Assembly (NCBI RefSeq): GCF_001544475.1
Contig: NZ_FCNW02000005.1
Location: forward strand, 62,001-126,000
Direction of reading: 5' to 3'
DNA length: 64,000 bases
Source: Caballeronia humi
GTDB lineage: Bacteria; Pseudomonadota; Gammaproteobacteria; Burkholderiales; Burkholderiaceae
The notes beneath the pieces were generated by a model. The model saw nothing but the letters and a program-made list of their open reading frames with translations. It made no database searches and was not told the DNA's origin. Shown here in pieces: positions 57,196 to 64,000 of the stretch. Numbering within the stretch: position 1 is the first letter of the stretch; every line of letters begins with the position of its first letter. The translations under genes and the position numbers were made by a program.

Positions 57196-57957
57196 TCACA
57201 GCACCCTGGAGCGGTCGCGAGGCGGCGGGTCATCCGGCTCGTCCGGATCGTCCGGATCGTCGCGGCGCGTGTGTGTCACGTGCGCGCCGCCTTCGTCCGC
57301 GATGATCTTGCGGAACACCCAGACCGTGTCGCCCGTCTTGATCTTTGCGCCGTCCTTCAGGTCGACGCCGGTGGTCTCGACGAACTCGCCGTCGACGAAC
57401 GTGCCGTTCGTGCTGCGCAGATCGAACAGTTCGTAGCGGCCCTGGCGGCAGAGGATCGTAGCATGTTCGTTCGACATCGTCGGATCGGATTGCAGCAGCA
57501 CGTCGCACGGCCGGCCGCCTTCACTCGCGACTTCTCCCTTGCCGATCACGTTGCGTCCTTCGTAGAGTACGAACAGTTCGCCCTGGCGCTCCCAGGTGAA
57601 GGTGGCGATCGCCCCGGTGATCTTGCGCCTTGCGACGGGCTGATGCGAGCGCGACGGCGCGCTGCGCTCGTCGCCCGGGTCGATGCGGGTGGCGCCGGAG
57701 TCGCGATTCGGCGAGCTGCCGGGAGTGACGGTAGCGTTGCGTGACATGGTCGGATTCCTCGATACGTTGGGCGCCACGGCATCGGGCGAGCTCTTGTCCC
57801 TCGACTGGCTTTCCGCCCGGCATACGGGGCATTCGGTCCAGCTCGGGTCCATCGGATGGCCCTTCGGACACGTGGTCTCGGTCTTGCCGTAGCCAGTGGC
57901 GGGCCGGGCGCCGCCCCACAGACGACCGATGACGGACTTGATGGTTTTATCGCTCAT
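57196..57957 (-). CDS. Zinc-ribbon FHA-domain protein
   Basis: A 253-residue cytoplasmic protein. A zinc ribbon is visible at residues 30-46 (C30-x3-H34 and C43-x2-C46 in TTCPKGHPMDPSWTECPVC). A proline- and serine-rich, threonine-bearing linker (about 50-105; ATVTPGSS, ATRIDPGDE) looks like a phosphorylation target. The FHA domain (about 115-225) shows GRNVIGKG, SNEHATIL and FDLRSTNGTFVDG, binding phospho-threonine. It ends in an acidic D/P-rich tail. Between the two kinases and the phosphatase, it is the probable phospho-relay scaffold, the same role Fha1 plays in type VI secretion. A small frame overlaps its start. Confidence 0.9.
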   Translation of the reverse strand: MSDKTIKSVIGRLWGGARPATGYGKTETTCPKGHPMDPSWTECPVCRAESQSRDKSSPDAVAPNVSRNPTMSRNATVTPGSSPNRDSGATRIDPGDERSAPSRSHQPVARRKITGAIATFTWERQGELFVLYEGRNVIGKGEVASEGGRPCDVLLQSDPTMSNEHATILCRQGRYELFDLRSTNGTFVDGEFVETTGVDLKDGAKIKTGDTVWVFRKIIADEGGAHVTHTRRDDPDDPDEPDDPPPRDRSRVL

Positions 57958-58133
57958 GAGGCACCGCCTTCGTGGGATGCGCGCAGGGCGCGGTTAGGGG
58001 AGCGCCACGGTGGCTTGGCCCTGCTGCGGCATCGCGTGGCGCGTGCTCGCGGCAGCGGGCACGTCCGGCTCGGCGATGCGCGCGGGCGGTCTCGTGCCTG
58101 GCCGGCGGCGTGCTGGACTGGCTGATCGGTCAT
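57954..58133 (-). CDS. Possible 59-residue coupled small protein
   Basis: An ATG at 58133 has a good GGAG site seven bases upstream and an ATGA overlap with the FHA start at its 3' end, so translational coupling is plausible. The product (opening MTDQPVQHAAGQARDRPR) is arginine-rich and low-complexity, and matches nothing I know. A second frame through the same DNA (from 58164) ends ...ARIAEPDVPAAASTRHAMPQ and looks equally protein-like, so a frameshifted gene is also possible. Confidence 0.3.
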   Translation of the reverse strand: MTDQPVQHAAGQARDRPRASPSRTCPLPRARATRCRSRAKPPWRSPNRALRASHEGGAS

Positions 58134-58188
58134 GAATGGACTCCGTTCGTGAAATCATTCGAATGCGGTGCTGCGAATGCGGCGGATC

Positions 58189-59670
58189 TCATGGCGGACC
58201 TTCGGGTGAATCCTTCGGCGCTGCGCTCGCCGCCGGCGCCGCTGCGGTCGCGCCGGGCGGCGGCGCGGCGGCCGTGGCCGATTTCGTCTCCGCTGCCGAT
58301 TCCGCTCCCGCCGACGCTGCCGGCACTTTGGCGCTCGCCGTGCGCGCCGGCGGCTGGGTTTTCTTCGCACTGTCGGCGCGAGGCGTTGCATGCGCGTGCG
58401 ATGCTGAGGGCGCGCTTGCGTGGCTCTCGGCGTTGAGCCGCTTCTCCATCTGGTCGATGCGTCCGCGCAACTCGTCGAGTTTGCGATTGAGCTCGTTCTC
58501 GGCGGCGCGCTGGTTCGTGGCGTCCTGCTGGATGCGCATCTCGAGCGCCTTAAAACGCGCGTCGGGTGAAGCGGGCAGCGCGGCCGTATGGCTCGCACCG
58601 TTCGCGGACACGACGGCCGCACTCGTGCCCGATCGCGTCGTCATGCTCGTGCTCGCGCCAGGCGCCGAAGCGCCCGGCAATGCTGTCGCGGCTGAAGCCG
58701 ATGTCGATGCGGGAGGTATCGGAGGGGCAACCACGGCTGCCGGCGTCAATGCCGTTTGTGCGGGCACAGCGTCACTGGCATGGCGCGCCCCGTCACCGGC
58801 GCCGACGAGCGTCGCATGCATGCCCGACCACCCCGGTCCCAGCGCCAGAGCCGCGAGCGCCGCCAGTGCCCCGCCGATGGCGCCGGGCACGGCCCAGCGT
58901 CGCCACGGTGCTTGTCTTGCGCCATAGTGCAGCACCTGCACGGTCACGTTGTCCTCGCCGCCGCGTTCGAGCGCGAGCCGCACGAGTTCGTCCGCCGTCT
59001 GCTGGGCTGCGTGACCGCTGCGCATCACCGCCGCAATGTCGTCGTCTTCGACGTAGCCGCACAAGCCGTCCGAACACAGCATGCAAGCCTCGCCGGGATG
59101 CACGCGCACCCAGCCGCTCACCTCGACCTCGACCCGCGCCGCCTGTCCCATCGCCCGCTCGAGCACGCTCGCGTCCGGATGATTCGCCGCCTGCGCTTCC
59201 GACAGCACTTTCGCATCGACCATCCGCTGCACGAGGCTGTGATCCTTGGTGAGTCGTTGCAGCGTGCCGCGCCGGTCGAGCAGATAGGCGCGGCTGTCAC
59301 CGACGTGCGCGAGCATGACCTGGTTGCCGGCCGCGAGGAGCGCGACGGCGGTGGCGCCCATGCGCGCCGTCGCGGGATTGCTGCTCTGACCGCGCACGAA
59401 CACGGCGTCGTTGGCTGCCTGGAACGCGCTTTCGAGCGTCGCGGCCGCGCTGTCCAGCGACGCTAGATCCGCCAGCTTCTGCTGCAGCGTCTCCACCGTC
59501 AACTGGGCGGCGAGCGCGCCGCCGGCATGACCGCCCATGCCGTCGGAGACGACGAAGATGTCGCCGGCTCGCGCGCGGACCCAGCTCATCCGGTCCTGAT
59601 TCTCAGTGCGCACAAAGCCAGTCTCCGAACGTTGTCCAACCGACCATGTAGCCATAGGAGATGTCGCCAT
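58189..59670 (-). CDS. PP2C-family Ser/Thr protein phosphatase with membrane and coiled-coil C terminus
   Basis: A 493-residue phosphatase. The metal-binding motifs are all present: GFVRTENQDR (residues 19-27), FVVSDGMGGHAGG with DGMGGH at 43-48, CMLCSDGLCGYVEDDD near 195, and GEDNVTVQVL near 235. A membrane helix is near 260-280, and the outer part has a coiled coil (NQRAAENELNRKLDELRGRI region) and an A/P/S-rich tail. The first ATG at 59670 has its purine run too close for a good ribosome site, so a start at 59655 is possible. As the only phosphatase here it is the natural counterpart of the two kinases (PppA in type VI systems). Confidence 0.92.
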   Translation of the reverse strand: MATSPMATWSVGQRSETGFVRTENQDRMSWVRARAGDIFVVSDGMGGHAGGALAAQLTVETLQQKLADLASLDSAAATLESAFQAANDAVFVRGQSSNPATARMGATAVALLAAGNQVMLAHVGDSRAYLLDRRGTLQRLTKDHSLVQRMVDAKVLSEAQAANHPDASVLERAMGQAARVEVEVSGWVRVHPGEACMLCSDGLCGYVEDDDIAAVMRSGHAAQQTADELVRLALERGGEDNVTVQVLHYGARQAPWRRWAVPGAIGGALAALAALALGPGWSGMHATLVGAGDGARHASDAVPAQTALTPAAVVAPPIPPASTSASAATALPGASAPGASTSMTTRSGTSAAVVSANGASHTAALPASPDARFKALEMRIQQDATNQRAAENELNRKLDELRGRIDQMEKRLNAESHASAPSASHAHATPRADSAKKTQPPARTASAKVPAASAGAESAAETKSATAAAPPPGATAAAPAASAAPKDSPEGPP

Positions 59671-59732
59671 GCCTTAAGCCGCCGTGCTGTTCGCCTGTGC
59701 CGTTCAGTTCGCGTTCGTCGTATCGGGCGAGC

Positions 59733-61340
59733 TCACGGGACCCGGCGTTCGTAGTGGTTCTCGCGCCGGCCGGGATCGTCGCGCGGCGCCTGATAGTCGG
59801 CGCTGCGCACTTCGTAGGTCGTGCGGGCGAAGCGCAGCACGTCGCCCGGTGCGAGGCTGACGGGTGCTTCGCCGAGACGCACGTCGTTGCGCCAGGTGCC
59901 GTTGCTCGACTGAAGGTCGGTGAGGTAGAGCGTGCCGCCTTCGAAGCGGATGGCCGCATGCCGGCGCGAGACGTAGCCATCGTCCGGCACGACGAGGTCG
60001 TTGTCGTCTTCCGCGCCGATACGCACCGACGTCTTCTCGATCGGATACGGCTTGCCCGGGTGGCGTCCCGTTGTGTTGACGAGAAAGGCGGCTGGCCGTC
60101 CGGGCGCGGGCGGTGTGAACACCGCGCCGACCCGCGTGCTTTGACGTTCGCGCACGGGCGGTGGCGGACGCACCGGAGGTACCGGAGTGGGTCCAGGCTC
60201 GGGCCTGGAGCGCAACGCGAAGAAGATCGCGATCAACCCCGCGAGCAGAGCGAGCACCCCGGCGAGCAGTCCCTTCATGTTGATGGTGATGTTGAACAAC
60301 GTGAACGACATGTTGAGCCACGAACGCGATGCGGGCGCCGGCGCCTCTGCGGACGCCGGCGCCGGTGCCGGCGCCGGCGTCGTCTCCGCGGGTGGAGTCA
60401 CGTCCGGCTTCGCGGAGACGGGTGCAGCGACGGCCGAGTTGATCCGGATCAGCGTGACCGGCCGGCCTTGCGGCGCGTAGGCGAGCGCCGCCGAACTCGC
60501 CGTCGCGTTTCCGGCGTCGGAACGGTATCCGAACCTCACGTCGTAGGCGGACGGCTGAGTGGTGCCGAGTTCGTCGCGAATCGCGTCGGCCAGTTTTGGC
60601 GCGCTTTCGACGAGTTCGAATTTTCCGCCGGTCGCGCTCGAAAGCGACGCGAGCGACCCAGACCATTTTGGTGCAAGCGGACCGAACGCGATTGCATCGA
60701 GCGGCGCCTGACGCTGATGCGCGATTTCGACGAGTGTCTCGCGCGGCATCCTGCTGCCTTCATCCTTGCCGTCCGAGATGACGATCAGGCGCTTTGGCCC
60801 GTGCGCCGGATCGTTGGCGAGCCGCGCACCGGCGCTCGCGATTGCGTCGAACAGTTTGGTCTGGCCGTCGCGTCCGGACTCGCCCTGAATGCCATCGATC
60901 ACCCGCAGCGACTCGTTCACGTCGGAGGTGAACGGCGAGAGCGGCGTGATGGTCGAGCCGAACGCCATGATGCCGATGCGCAGATCGGGCCGCGGCGTTG
61001 CGAGCACGTCCTTCATCGCGTTCTTGATTTCGCGCACGGCACCCTGCATGGAGCCGCTGCGGTCGATGCAGATGATGACTGTCGTCGCCAGGTCGGGGCC
61101 GAGGTTCGACGCGGGCGTCACCGTGCTCGCCGGCACGCGCGTATCGACGCCGTCGCTCTGCAAAACGAGCTGAAAAGCGGAGGGAGGAGGCGCATCGTCC
61201 GGAGAGCGCACCGTGACGATGATCTCCCCGCGCGCGGGTTGCGCGACGGTGACCGCTTGCAGATCGGCGGCGTGCACGTGGACGCTCGCGGCGAGCACGG
61301 CTGTCAGTACCCACGCTGCACGAATTACAGATAGGCTCAC
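59733..61340 (-). CDS. VWA-FHA membrane protein
   Basis: A 535-residue protein beginning at GTG 61340 behind an AGGAGG site; the longer frame to 61397 is less likely. A signal-type N terminus (ASVHVHAADLQ) leads into a von Willebrand A domain with the MIDAS motif DRSGS (D93, S95, S97) and TGGKFELVESAPKLADAI. A proline/alanine linker (about 345-375; APAPAPASAEAPAPAS) precedes a membrane helix near 385-405, then a cytoplasmic FHA domain (about 450-530; SVRIGAEDDNDL, SRRHAAIRF, LQSSNGTWRND). So it links an external adhesion or sensor domain with internal phospho-threonine binding. It is the first gene of the operon. Confidence 0.88.
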   Translation of the reverse strand: MSLSVIRAAWVLTAVLAASVHVHAADLQAVTVAQPARGEIIVTVRSPDDAPPPSAFQLVLQSDGVDTRVPASTVTPASNLGPDLATTVIICIDRSGSMQGAVREIKNAMKDVLATPRPDLRIGIMAFGSTITPLSPFTSDVNESLRVIDGIQGESGRDGQTKLFDAIASAGARLANDPAHGPKRLIVISDGKDEGSRMPRETLVEIAHQRQAPLDAIAFGPLAPKWSGSLASLSSATGGKFELVESAPKLADAIRDELGTTQPSAYDVRFGYRSDAGNATASSAALAYAPQGRPVTLIRINSAVAAPVSAKPDVTPPAETTPAPAPAPASAEAPAPASRSWLNMSFTLFNITINMKGLLAGVLALLAGLIAIFFALRSRPEPGPTPVPPVRPPPPVRERQSTRVGAVFTPPAPGRPAAFLVNTTGRHPGKPYPIEKTSVRIGAEDDNDLVVPDDGYVSRRHAAIRFEGGTLYLTDLQSSNGTWRNDVRLGEAPVSLAPGDVLRFARTTYEVRSADYQAPRDDPGRRENHYERRVP

Positions 61341-61899
61341 GTTGCCTCCTGCTGACTGACCCTGCGAGACACGCGTGGCGCGAGTGGCGTCACGCAAGAC
61401 ACGCTCATTGGACCGGACGCGCTTTTCAACACGCCAGCTGATCCTCAGTTATGCCGATGCTGAATATTCGCTGCGTGATCGCTCGCCCGGCTGGCCGCGT
61501 TTGCGCCCAGCTTTGCGAATGCACGCATTACGTCAGAATCATTTATAAATCCCGGTTGCCAACAGCGTTAGTGGTTTCGTCGCTTCGCCGTATTTTTTAG
61601 GAATGCATTTTCAATGCCCCATTGCTTGGACGTATTAAAGTCGAAAAATTGAATCAGCCAAAGACAACTAGCTGGCGCATTCAGCCACCTTTGATAGCGA
61701 TCCTTGACATTGATTGAGGCGTCGCCTATCCCTCTAATCGTTCGGTAGCGAAGCGGGATTGAATGACTCGCCTTGCCGGACAGAAAAGCGCTCAGCACTC
61801 CAACCTCGCGGCATCTGCCGCTCCCGCATCGCCCCGGTCGTCCGACCGGCGTCTGAGCGGGCGCGGCAGTGACCAGACTCTGGCAGGACAGGAAAAGTC
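61341..61899. other. Divergent intergenic region, AT-rich, with candidate -35
   Basis: About 560 bases with no supported gene between the minus-strand signalling operon and the plus-strand structural operon. The stretch 61500-61640 is markedly AT-rich. A TTGACA at 61704-61709 is followed after 17 bases by TATCCC (61727-61732), a possible plus-strand sigma-70 promoter with a weak -10. No matching minus-strand pair was fixed. The 76-codon frame at 61568-61798 lacks a ribosome site and recognisable motif. Confidence 0.4.
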
Positions 61900-62514
61900 A
61901 TGATCGACGACCTCGACGAGACGCTCGCAGCTTTGTTGCGGCGCGAGCTTGCGCCAGGCTTGTCCGAGCAGATCCAGGTCAGCTTCGAAGCGCCCGACGA
62001 CCAGTTCCCGCCGCAGTCCGTCATGACACCCGCTGTCGACCTGTTTCTTTACGACGTTCGGGAAAATCTCGAATTGCGCAATAACGATGTCTATTTCGAA
62101 CGCCGTAACGATGGCGTTTCTGAGCGCATGCCCGTGCCCGTTCGTATCGACGCGTCCTATCTGATCACGGCATGGCCGCGCGAGGGGCTCGCGAGTCCGG
62201 CGGAGGACGAGCATCGCCTGCTCGGGGAAGTGATGCGCGCGTTGCTGAGGCACCGCACGCTGCCGCGGGAGCTGCTGCGCGGACGGCTCGCCGAGAGCGA
62301 CATGCCGCTGCCGGTGAGCGCGCTGCAGCCGGGGCGTCTGCAAAGTCTCGGCGAATTCTGGCAGGCAATGGGCGGCAAGCCCAAGGCGGCGATCAACTAC
62401 ACGGTCACGCTGTCGGTTGATGTAGGTATTCCGAAAGAAGTGAGGCTCGTCACGGAAAGAGTGTTCCGCTACGACGCCTGGATGAGCAGCGCCATCGTGC
62501 GCGCTCGCGTCTGA
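61900..62514 (+). CDS. DUF4255 protein (Pvc16-like eCIS assembly component)
   Basis: A 204-residue protein matching DUF4255. It opens MIDDLDETLAALLRRELAP, contains PAVDLFLYDVRENLELRNND, and has LIT-x-WPREGL followed by the LLGEVMRALLRHRTLPRELLRG segment, a strong family pattern. DUF4255 proteins are a fixed component of extracellular contractile injection systems, near the tail-terminator or sheath-baseplate interface. It is followed 43 bases later by the sheath gene. The ATG has an AGGA run upstream. Confidence 0.87.
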   Translation: MIDDLDETLAALLRRELAPGLSEQIQVSFEAPDDQFPPQSVMTPAVDLFLYDVRENLELRNNDVYFERRNDGVSERMPVPVRIDASYLITAWPREGLASPAEDEHRLLGEVMRALLRHRTLPRELLRGRLAESDMPLPVSALQPGRLQSLGEFWQAMGGKPKAAINYTVTLSVDVGIPKEVRLVTERVFRYDAWMSSAIVRARV

Positions 62515-62557
62515 AGTTAATCCTGTTGGCGGGTATCGACTGTAAGGGGACGTTTCT

Positions 62558-64000
62558 ATGTCAAGCGCTACTTATCTTGCCCCTGGCGTCTACGTGGAAG
62601 AAGTGCCTTCCGCGCAGCAACCGATCGCGGGCGTGGGAACCAACGTGGTCGGCCTCATCGGCATCGTACCGCCGACGATCTATCTTCCGGTGCCCAATCC
62701 GGACTACGATCCCGTCGCGGCGCGAGCGGCGCTTGAACTGGAAGCCCTCACCGCGAGGCGGGCTGAACTCGATCCGGGCAAGCCGGAACACGCAGGCGAG
62801 ATAGCGACACTCGACGCGGAGCGTGAGCGGCGCATCGCGAGCTTGCGCGGCACGGAGCAGGAGCTCAAGACCAAGCTCGGACTCGCGCAGACCAAGCTTG
62901 TGTCCGCCAAGGCGGATCTGGACAAGGCCACGACCGAGCGCGACGATGCCCAGAAGGCGCTGCAGCCGCTCGATGCCGAATTCGAGGCTGCCTCCGCCGA
63001 AGACAAGGCGGCCAAGCAGGCGGCGCTCGACACGGCACGCACGACGCTGGCGAACAAGGAAACCGCGCTGCGCAGGGTCACGTCGAAGCACGCCGCAGCG
63101 GACACCGACATCGCGCGGCTGCAGCGTGAACTGGCCGAGACGAGCGCGCTGCTGCCGGCCGAGCCCGGGACCGCCGAGACGCCGAAGCCGGGCGAGCCCG
63201 TTCCGCCGGCACCTCAGAACGGCGAGAAGGAGGACGGAGGCGAGAAGAAAGGCGCTGGCGGCGACAACGATCCGCTTGCGAAGGAGCTGGCTTACTTCGA
63301 CAGCGAGTCGAAGCCGGATGACCGCGCGCTCTCACCGTCGATCCTGCGGCCGTACATCCTGCAGGCGTTCACGTTGAAAGCGGATGCATGCGACACCAAG
63401 CTCTGTACCAACTTCACCGAGTACACGGACCGCTTCGGCACGTTCTCCGCCTATCGCGACGACCCCGTGCGCCCGGCCGCCGATCCGGCCAATCCCGATG
63501 CGCCGGACAACCCCGACAAGTGGATCTTTCAGCCGTGCCATCCGGGCCATCATGCGCTGACGCATGCGGTCAACGGCTTCTTCAAGAACGGCGGCACCAA
63601 GGCATTCGTCGCGCGTATCGAGCGGCTCGACCAGCTCGAACGCGTGCTGAAGAACTTCAGGTCGATCGACGAGATCGCGATCATCGCGGCGCCCGGTCTG
63701 CCGAGAACGCCGGACACCTGGGAAGCGCTGATGACGCATGCCGAGAACCGCGAGAACTGCTACGCGATCCTCGACACGCCCGAAGAAGTAGCGGACGCGC
63801 AGGGCGACCTCGATATCGGCCAGCTCCAATATTCCGGCACGAATTCGATCCTGCCGCGCGTGTGCAAGAACGCGGCGCTCTATTTCCCGCACATCGAAGT
63901 GAGCGATCCCGCGAAAGAGTTGCAGGACGCCGATCCGGGGCGCAGGGTTGCGGCGAAGTATCGCGGACGCACGTACGTGCCCCCGAGCGGACACATGGCA
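62558..64000 (+). CDS. Contractile tail sheath protein with coiled-coil insertion (partial, runs off window)
   Basis: 481 residues are visible and the frame is open to the window edge. The N terminus (YLAPGVYVEEVPSAQQPIAG, then VVGLIGIV) is the conserved first strand of contractile sheaths. Residues about 50-210 are then replaced by a long heptad-rich coiled coil and a P/G/E/K-rich linker (GEPVPPAPQNGEKEDGG). Sheath-type sequence resumes with LSPSILRPYILQAFTLKADAC and reaches NGFFKNGGTKAFVARI, where sheath proteins carry the FF-x-NGG-x-x-A/C strand. A ribosome run (AAGGGGA) precedes the start. Sheath identity is firm; the insertion is atypical. Confidence 0.9.
   Translation, partial: MSSATYLAPGVYVEEVPSAQQPIAGVGTNVVGLIGIVPPTIYLPVPNPDYDPVAARAALELEALTARRAELDPGKPEHAGEIATLDAERERRIASLRGTEQELKTKLGLAQTKLVSAKADLDKATTERDDAQKALQPLDAEFEAASAEDKAAKQAALDTARTTLANKETALRRVTSKHAAADTDIARLQRELAETSALLPAEPGTAETPKPGEPVPPAPQNGEKEDGGEKKGAGGDNDPLAKELAYFDSESKPDDRALSPSILRPYILQAFTLKADACDTKLCTNFTEYTDRFGTFSAYRDDPVRPAADPANPDAPDNPDKWIFQPCHPGHHALTHAVNGFFKNGGTKAFVARIERLDQLERVLKNFRSIDEIAIIAAPGLPRTPDTWEALMTHAENRENCYAILDTPEEVADAQGDLDIGQLQYSGTNSILPRVCKNAALYFPHIEVSDPAKELQDADPGRRVAAKYRGRTYVPPSGHMA

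Noticed and set aside
61568-61798. A 76-codon minus-strand frame in the divergent AT-rich gap
   Set aside because: AT-rich frames of this size arise by chance; no ribosome site and no motif seen.
52125-64000. Interpretation as a type VI secretion locus
   Set aside because: Kinase, phosphatase and FHA parts recall type VI, but the sheath is a single long eCIS/phage-like protein next to DUF4255, with DUF4157 and DUF4280 genes; no TssB/TssC pair, TssM or ClpV is seen in the window.

Overview
The window is GC-rich DNA with the dense, ATGA-overlapping gene style of a soil or plant-associated betaproteobacterium. The gene set (MocR regulator, GntR/UTRA and LysR catabolic switches, glycine-betaine type ABC system, oxalate/formate-type MFS carrier, cobalt nitrile hydratase, periplasmic Msr system) suggests Burkholderiaceae, most likely Paraburkholderia or Caballeronia. 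That placement is inference. No rRNA, tRNA, CRISPR array or complete insertion sequence was recognised.

Layout. 0-4.5 kb: small housekeeping genes (GNAT, AzoR-like reductase, a MocR regulator divergent from an NmrA-like reductase, a GFA protein, a VC0807-type membrane protein). 4.4-8.5 kb, minus strand: a compact operon of GntR/UTRA regulator, AprA-like flavoprotein, 2x[4Fe-4S] ferredoxin, HEAT-repeat protein and DUF971 protein, with a strong dyad at the regulator start. 8.6-18.8 kb, minus strand: a catabolic locus with ProVWX uptake, SHMT, a DapA-like lyase, a FAD amine oxidase, an aldehyde dehydrogenase, a P5CR-like reductase and a LysR regulator. It probably serves a quaternary-amine or imino-acid-betaine substrate. 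19.4-21.4 kb: a cupin, then an oxalate/formate-type MFS carrier with a separate 44-residue small subunit. 21.6-27.1 kb: a two-component system divergent from an export-directed methionine-sulfoxide repair set (Tat-MsrB, DipZ-type electron carrier, Sec-MsrA). 27-34.6 kb: a lipoprotein hydrolase, a three-gene cobalt nitrile hydratase operon, a DUF2278 protein, a methyltransferase, and a DHA2 efflux pump coupled to an SRPBCC protein. 34.7-36.4 kb: an AT-rich islet with a membrane HExxH protein and an ankyrin lipoprotein, followed by about 0.75 kb without a gene. 37.1-43.4 kb: a large hybrid sensor kinase, a sigma-54 response regulator and, just downstream, a near-consensus sigma-54 promoter in front of a secreted-repeat protein and a GNAT protein. 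A decayed chemotaxis-receptor tail follows.

44-64 kb is the most unusual part. It reads as the left flank of an extracellular contractile injection system (eCIS). It starts with a DUF4157/eCIS-core HExxH protein and ends with a DUF4255 protein and a contractile sheath protein that runs off the window. Between them lie (i) a plus-strand conflict-type signalling set: a TRAFs-binding protein with a TIR/deoxyribosyltransferase-like N terminus, a FxsC-like TIR protein and a KGGTGR ATPase; and (ii) a minus-strand phospho-signalling and envelope operon: VWA-FHA protein, PP2C phosphatase, zinc-ribbon FHA protein, two membrane Ser/Thr kinases, two coiled-coil lipoproteins, an S41 protease and a DUF4280 PAAR-like spike-tip protein. 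My reading is that the kinase/phosphatase/FHA module gates assembly or firing of the injection system, as the threonine-phosphorylation pathway does in some type VI systems. The TIR/ATPase set would be a sensor or effector arm. This is inference from domains and gene order. The sheath also carries an insertion of about 200 residues, coiled coil plus charged linker, that ordinary sheaths lack.
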